Assembly: GCF_003122365.1 (NCBI RefSeq)
Contig: NZ_CP029254.1
Location: 5,233,501 to 5,297,500, forward strand
Reading direction: 5' to 3'
DNA: 64,000 nt
From: Streptomyces spongiicola
GTDB lineage: Bacteria; Actinomycetota; Actinomycetes; Streptomycetales; Streptomycetaceae
Positions 61,693 to 64,000 of this stretch are shown piece after piece (the first letter of the stretch is position 1; every line of letters starts with the position of its first letter). The position numbers were made by a program, and so were the translations under genes. The notes below the pieces were generated by a model that worked only from the letters and a program-made list of their open reading frames with translations, did no database searches and was not told where the DNA came from.

Positions 61693-62334
61693 ATGGGCGT
61701 ACGGATTCGGCAGGCGGGAGAGCGGGACCGAGAGGCGGTGGTGCGGCTGCTCGACGAGGCGTTCATGCACGACCCGGTCAGCGGTTGGGTCTTCCCCGAC
61801 GAGGCCCACCGCCGCCGGGTGCACGGCGTCTTCCTCGGTGTCTTCCTCGACACCGCGCTCGCCGAGGGGCGGGTCGATCTGATCGAGGACGGGACCGCGG
61901 CCGCTCTCTGGCTCCATGTGCCCGCGGAGGCGCCCGAAGAGGAGGACGACACCCCCGCCCGGATGCGGGAGACCGCCGACCCGGACAACGAACGGGCCGA
62001 ACTCATCGGTCGGCTGACCGGTGCGGTCCATCCGCAGGGCAGGGCGCACGAGTACCTGCTGCTGATCGCCGTCTCCCCGGACCGCCAGGGCGAGGGGCTC
62101 GGCACCGCTCTGCTGGGGCCCGCCCTGGAGCGGTGCGACCGGGAGGGCCTGCCCGCCTACCTGGAGGCGAGCAGTGCCCGCAGCTGCCACCTCTACCGGC
62201 GGATGGGCTTCGCGTTCACGGACAGCGCCATCCGGCTCCCCGACGGCCCGCAGATGTGGCCCATGTGGCGGGAGCCCGGCGCGCGGGGGAGCGGGGGCGT
62301 GGGGCGGGACGCGGGGCGGACCCCCGCTCCGTAG
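61693..62334 (+). CDS. GNAT family N-acetyltransferase
   Basis: 213 aa. Acetyl-CoA motif A is LLIAVSPDRQGEGLGTALL (R/Q-x-x-G-x-G/A); the C-terminal strand is HLYRRMGFAFTDS. Substrate unknown. It lies 98 bp after the polyprenyl synthase on the same strand and may or may not belong to that locus. The C-terminal ~18 residues are Gly/Arg-rich. Confidence 0.88.
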   Translation: MGVRIRQAGERDREAVVRLLDEAFMHDPVSGWVFPDEAHRRRVHGVFLGVFLDTALAEGRVDLIEDGTAAALWLHVPAEAPEEEDDTPARMRETADPDNERAELIGRLTGAVHPQGRAHEYLLLIAVSPDRQGEGLGTALLGPALERCDREGLPAYLEASSARSCHLYRRMGFAFTDSAIRLPDGPQMWPMWREPGARGSGGVGRDAGRTPAP

Positions 62335-62766
62335 GGCGGATCCCGGTCCTTGCGCGGCACACGGTCCAGAGGGCGGACCCCGGTCCGTACGCCGAACCCC
62401 GCGAGGCACCGGTCGTCTCGAACCCGGCGAGGCACCGGTTCGCGCCGAACCCCGCGGAGGACCGGGCCGCGCCGGACCTGTTCCACCCGAAGCCCGGCCC
62501 GTCGGGTCTCGGGGACGATCCGGTTGACCACGGTGCCCACCAGTTCGTCCGCCTCCCGGCGGGAGCGCACGTCGGGCAGCGTGAAGTGCTCCGGCGGCGG
62601 CCCGGTCACGGCCGGACGAGCCGGCCGGGACTCGGGAGAGGGAGGTGTGCGGCGAGGCCGAGCGAGGGGCCGACCGGGGCCCGTTCGCCTGAACGGACCT
62701 GCGGAGGACCGTTCGAGAGCCGACCGGCTGTGCAACCCGACCCCTCGTACCGCTACAGTCCGCGCC
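62335..62766. repeat. Gap with gaaccccgcgaggcaccggt repeats
   Basis: Two to three imperfect copies of a ~30-bp unit (about 62390-62480) lie after the GNAT gene. A TACAGT box (62754-62759) with TGCAAC 17 bases upstream may drive the next gene. No gene is seen in the gap. Confidence 0.65.
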
Positions 62767-63213
62767 ATGTCAACGGAGTCGACGGACGTGTGGACCGGCT
62801 GGTACCGGGACCGCCGCGGAGCGGAGGCGATCGCCCTGGCGACCGCCTCGGGCGGGCACAGAGTGAGCACCCGCATCAGGGGAGTCGAGTACGCGGGGCC
62901 GCAATTCGCCGCCCTGGCCGCGGTGGAGTCGGGCGAACGCCTCTCCGGCTGCGTACTGGAATGGGACATGGCGCTGCCCGTCACTCTGGACGGAGCGGCG
63001 GACCAGGCCACCCTCGCCTGTCTGCTGGCACTCGGCGAAGCCGGGCCCGAGGGCACGCCCGGCCGGGTGGACCTGAACCTCACCCTGCTCTTCGGCGGGG
63101 CGGCGTACGAGTCCGGGGTGGCCGGAGGCGACTTCGACGCGGCGCTCGGGCGCATCCGGCGGCAGTTGCCGGAGGGTGCCGAACTGGGCGGGAGGCTGCT
63201 GGAAAGCGCCTGA
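62767..63213 (+). CDS. Small Streptomyces protein, DUF6304-like
   Basis: 148 aa, starting MSTESTDVWTGWYRDRRGAE. Phrases GWYRDRRGAEAIAL, STRIRGVEYAGPQF and WDMALPV fit a Streptomyces family I recall as DUF6304, of unknown function. No signal peptide or membrane helix. The TACAGT box ends eight bases before the ATG, so the mRNA may be leaderless. The family name is from memory and should be checked. Confidence 0.7.
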   Translation: MSTESTDVWTGWYRDRRGAEAIALATASGGHRVSTRIRGVEYAGPQFAALAAVESGERLSGCVLEWDMALPVTLDGAADQATLACLLALGEAGPEGTPGRVDLNLTLLFGGAAYESGVAGGDFDAALGRIRRQLPEGAELGGRLLESA

Positions 63214-64000
63214 GCGGCCCGCCGGGTGGCCGGGTGGCCGGACTCGGGCGGCGCGCCCCCTTCCGGAGGCGGCCCCGCATCCGCTGCTCGGGGCCGGCCG
63301 GGTCGCCCGCCCGGCCGGGTCGCCGACCACCGGGTGACGGGCCGTGGCCTGCGCGCACACGGCCCCGGCGTCCGGCTCCGGCGTCCGGCTCCGGTCTCCG
63401 GGCGCCGCGGGGGCGCCCTCGCGTTATCGGGACACGACCATCAGGCCCTGCGGGGAGAGACCCTGCGGGCCGGTGGTCCTGCTGGGTCCTGCGAGGGTGC
63501 GAAGTCCGGGGCGGCGGGCCTCGCCCGGGTGACTCCGGTGAGATGGGGCGGATCTCGGTGGGGCGCGGACTCCGAGGAGGCGGGCCTTGAGCGGTCTGCG
63601 CGGGCCGGGGACGCCATCCGGGCGCGGGCCCGCCGTCGGCCGCGCACGGCCGGGCCGCCCGCGTGGGCTCAACGCACCGCCCTTCCCCACAAGAAGTGGA
63701 TCAGAACCGATCACGCCGACCACCTGCGGGATGCCGATCGGCCGCCAACGGCGGACGATCACAGGGCATTGACACACGCCTGCTCTGCCGAGTCGGGCCG
63801 ACGACGGCTTCACCGACGTCGCGATGACCGCAGAGGGGGAGACGGTACCGGCCGCACCGCCGCCACGGTCTACGCCCCGCTGGGCTGACCGACCCGTTCG
63901 TTCCCGTCTCCCTCCCGGTGCCCGCCCGGCGACCGGGCCCCTGAGCGGGCACACGGCGGCTGCCGTTCGCCCGGGTGGGTGATGACGGGCTCAGCCCGGT
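63214..64000. other. End of window, no gene called
   Basis: About 790 bp. Open frames cover it on both strands but none has a ribosome binding site or known family phrases. Around 63680-63790 the base composition is less GC-rich than elsewhere. A frame near 63797 reads ADDGFTDVAMTAEGETV, which could be a gene remnant. I leave it unassigned. Confidence 0.5.

Noticed and set aside
58959..62334. A terpene biosynthetic gene cluster
   Set aside because: Only the shell protein and one prenyl synthase are present; no terpene cyclase, oxidase or methyltransferase is seen in the window.
63214..64000. Genes in the last 790 bases
   Set aside because: Several overlapping open frames exist, but none has a start signal or a recognisable family; calling one would be a guess.

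Overview
The window is a stretch of Streptomyces chromosome. GC content is very high, GTG and TTG starts are common, and it carries Streptomyces/actinobacterial signature genes in the order known from the S. coelicolor SCO518x-SCO525x region: sigR-rsrA, nrdAB, dasR-dasABCD, nagB, a pdtaS-like kinase, a wblE-like WhiB gene, a sigH-like sigma factor with its anti-sigma factor, and an eshA-like gene. Most genes look like core genome. The species was not determined; orthologue names rest on remembered family sequences and synteny, not on a search.

Layout. 0-10.6 kb: tail of an AIM24 protein, Nudix hydrolase, zincin_2-type protein, SDR protein, moaE, a 56-aa membrane peptide, a PDZ/Lon-type protease, a PPA1309-type protein and a large UPF0182 membrane protein. 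10.6-15.8 kb: two identical initiator tRNA genes, each with its own strong terminator, flank a Sel1-repeat gene that has been split by foreign sequence, and a divergent TetR/NmrA pair. 16-27 kb: Fur regulator and catalase (divergent, operator inside the promoter), CBS protein, hisN, TetR/SugE pair, aroA-rsgA, M50 protease, SRAP protein, hydrolase. 26.6-32.6 kb: sigR (two starts, a sigma-R promoter) with rsrA, two HD-domain membrane proteins, a TPR protein, def. 33-37 kb: nrdB and nrdA behind a cobalamin riboswitch. 37-47.5 kb: a cstA/ybdD pair and the chitin/GlcNAc cluster dasR-dasABCD-nagB with DasR sites. 46.1-46.5 kb is a small scar: a 44-bp perfect palindrome, a broken aldehyde dehydrogenase fragment and a transposase scrap. 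48-57 kb: pdtaS-like kinase, wblE, diacylglycerol kinase, membrane protein, sigH-type sigma factor with anti-sigma factor, UBP zinc finger, Na+/H+ antiporter, PLP enzyme. 57-64 kb: small HTH protein, amidase, the EshA-type protein with a polyprenyl synthase, GNAT, a small Streptomyces-type protein, then an empty stretch.

How it works together. Several modules are stress or nutrient circuits: thiol oxidation (SigR/RsrA), peroxide (Fur/catalase), osmotic or general stress (sigma-H type with its RsbW-like kinase), dNTP supply tuned by B12 and probably NrdR, and chitin sensing by DasR. The most striking module is at 58.9-61.6 kb: the EshA-type protein reads as a family 2B encapsulin shell (HK97 fold with an inserted cyclic-nucleotide-binding domain) directly followed by a short-chain polyprenyl diphosphate synthase, the likely encapsulated cargo.

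A second theme is repeat load. More than twenty short tandem repeats (about 9 to 68 bp units) sit in intergenic gaps, and several run into coding sequence (dasB, ybdD, the PLP enzyme, the ends of moaE and nrdB).
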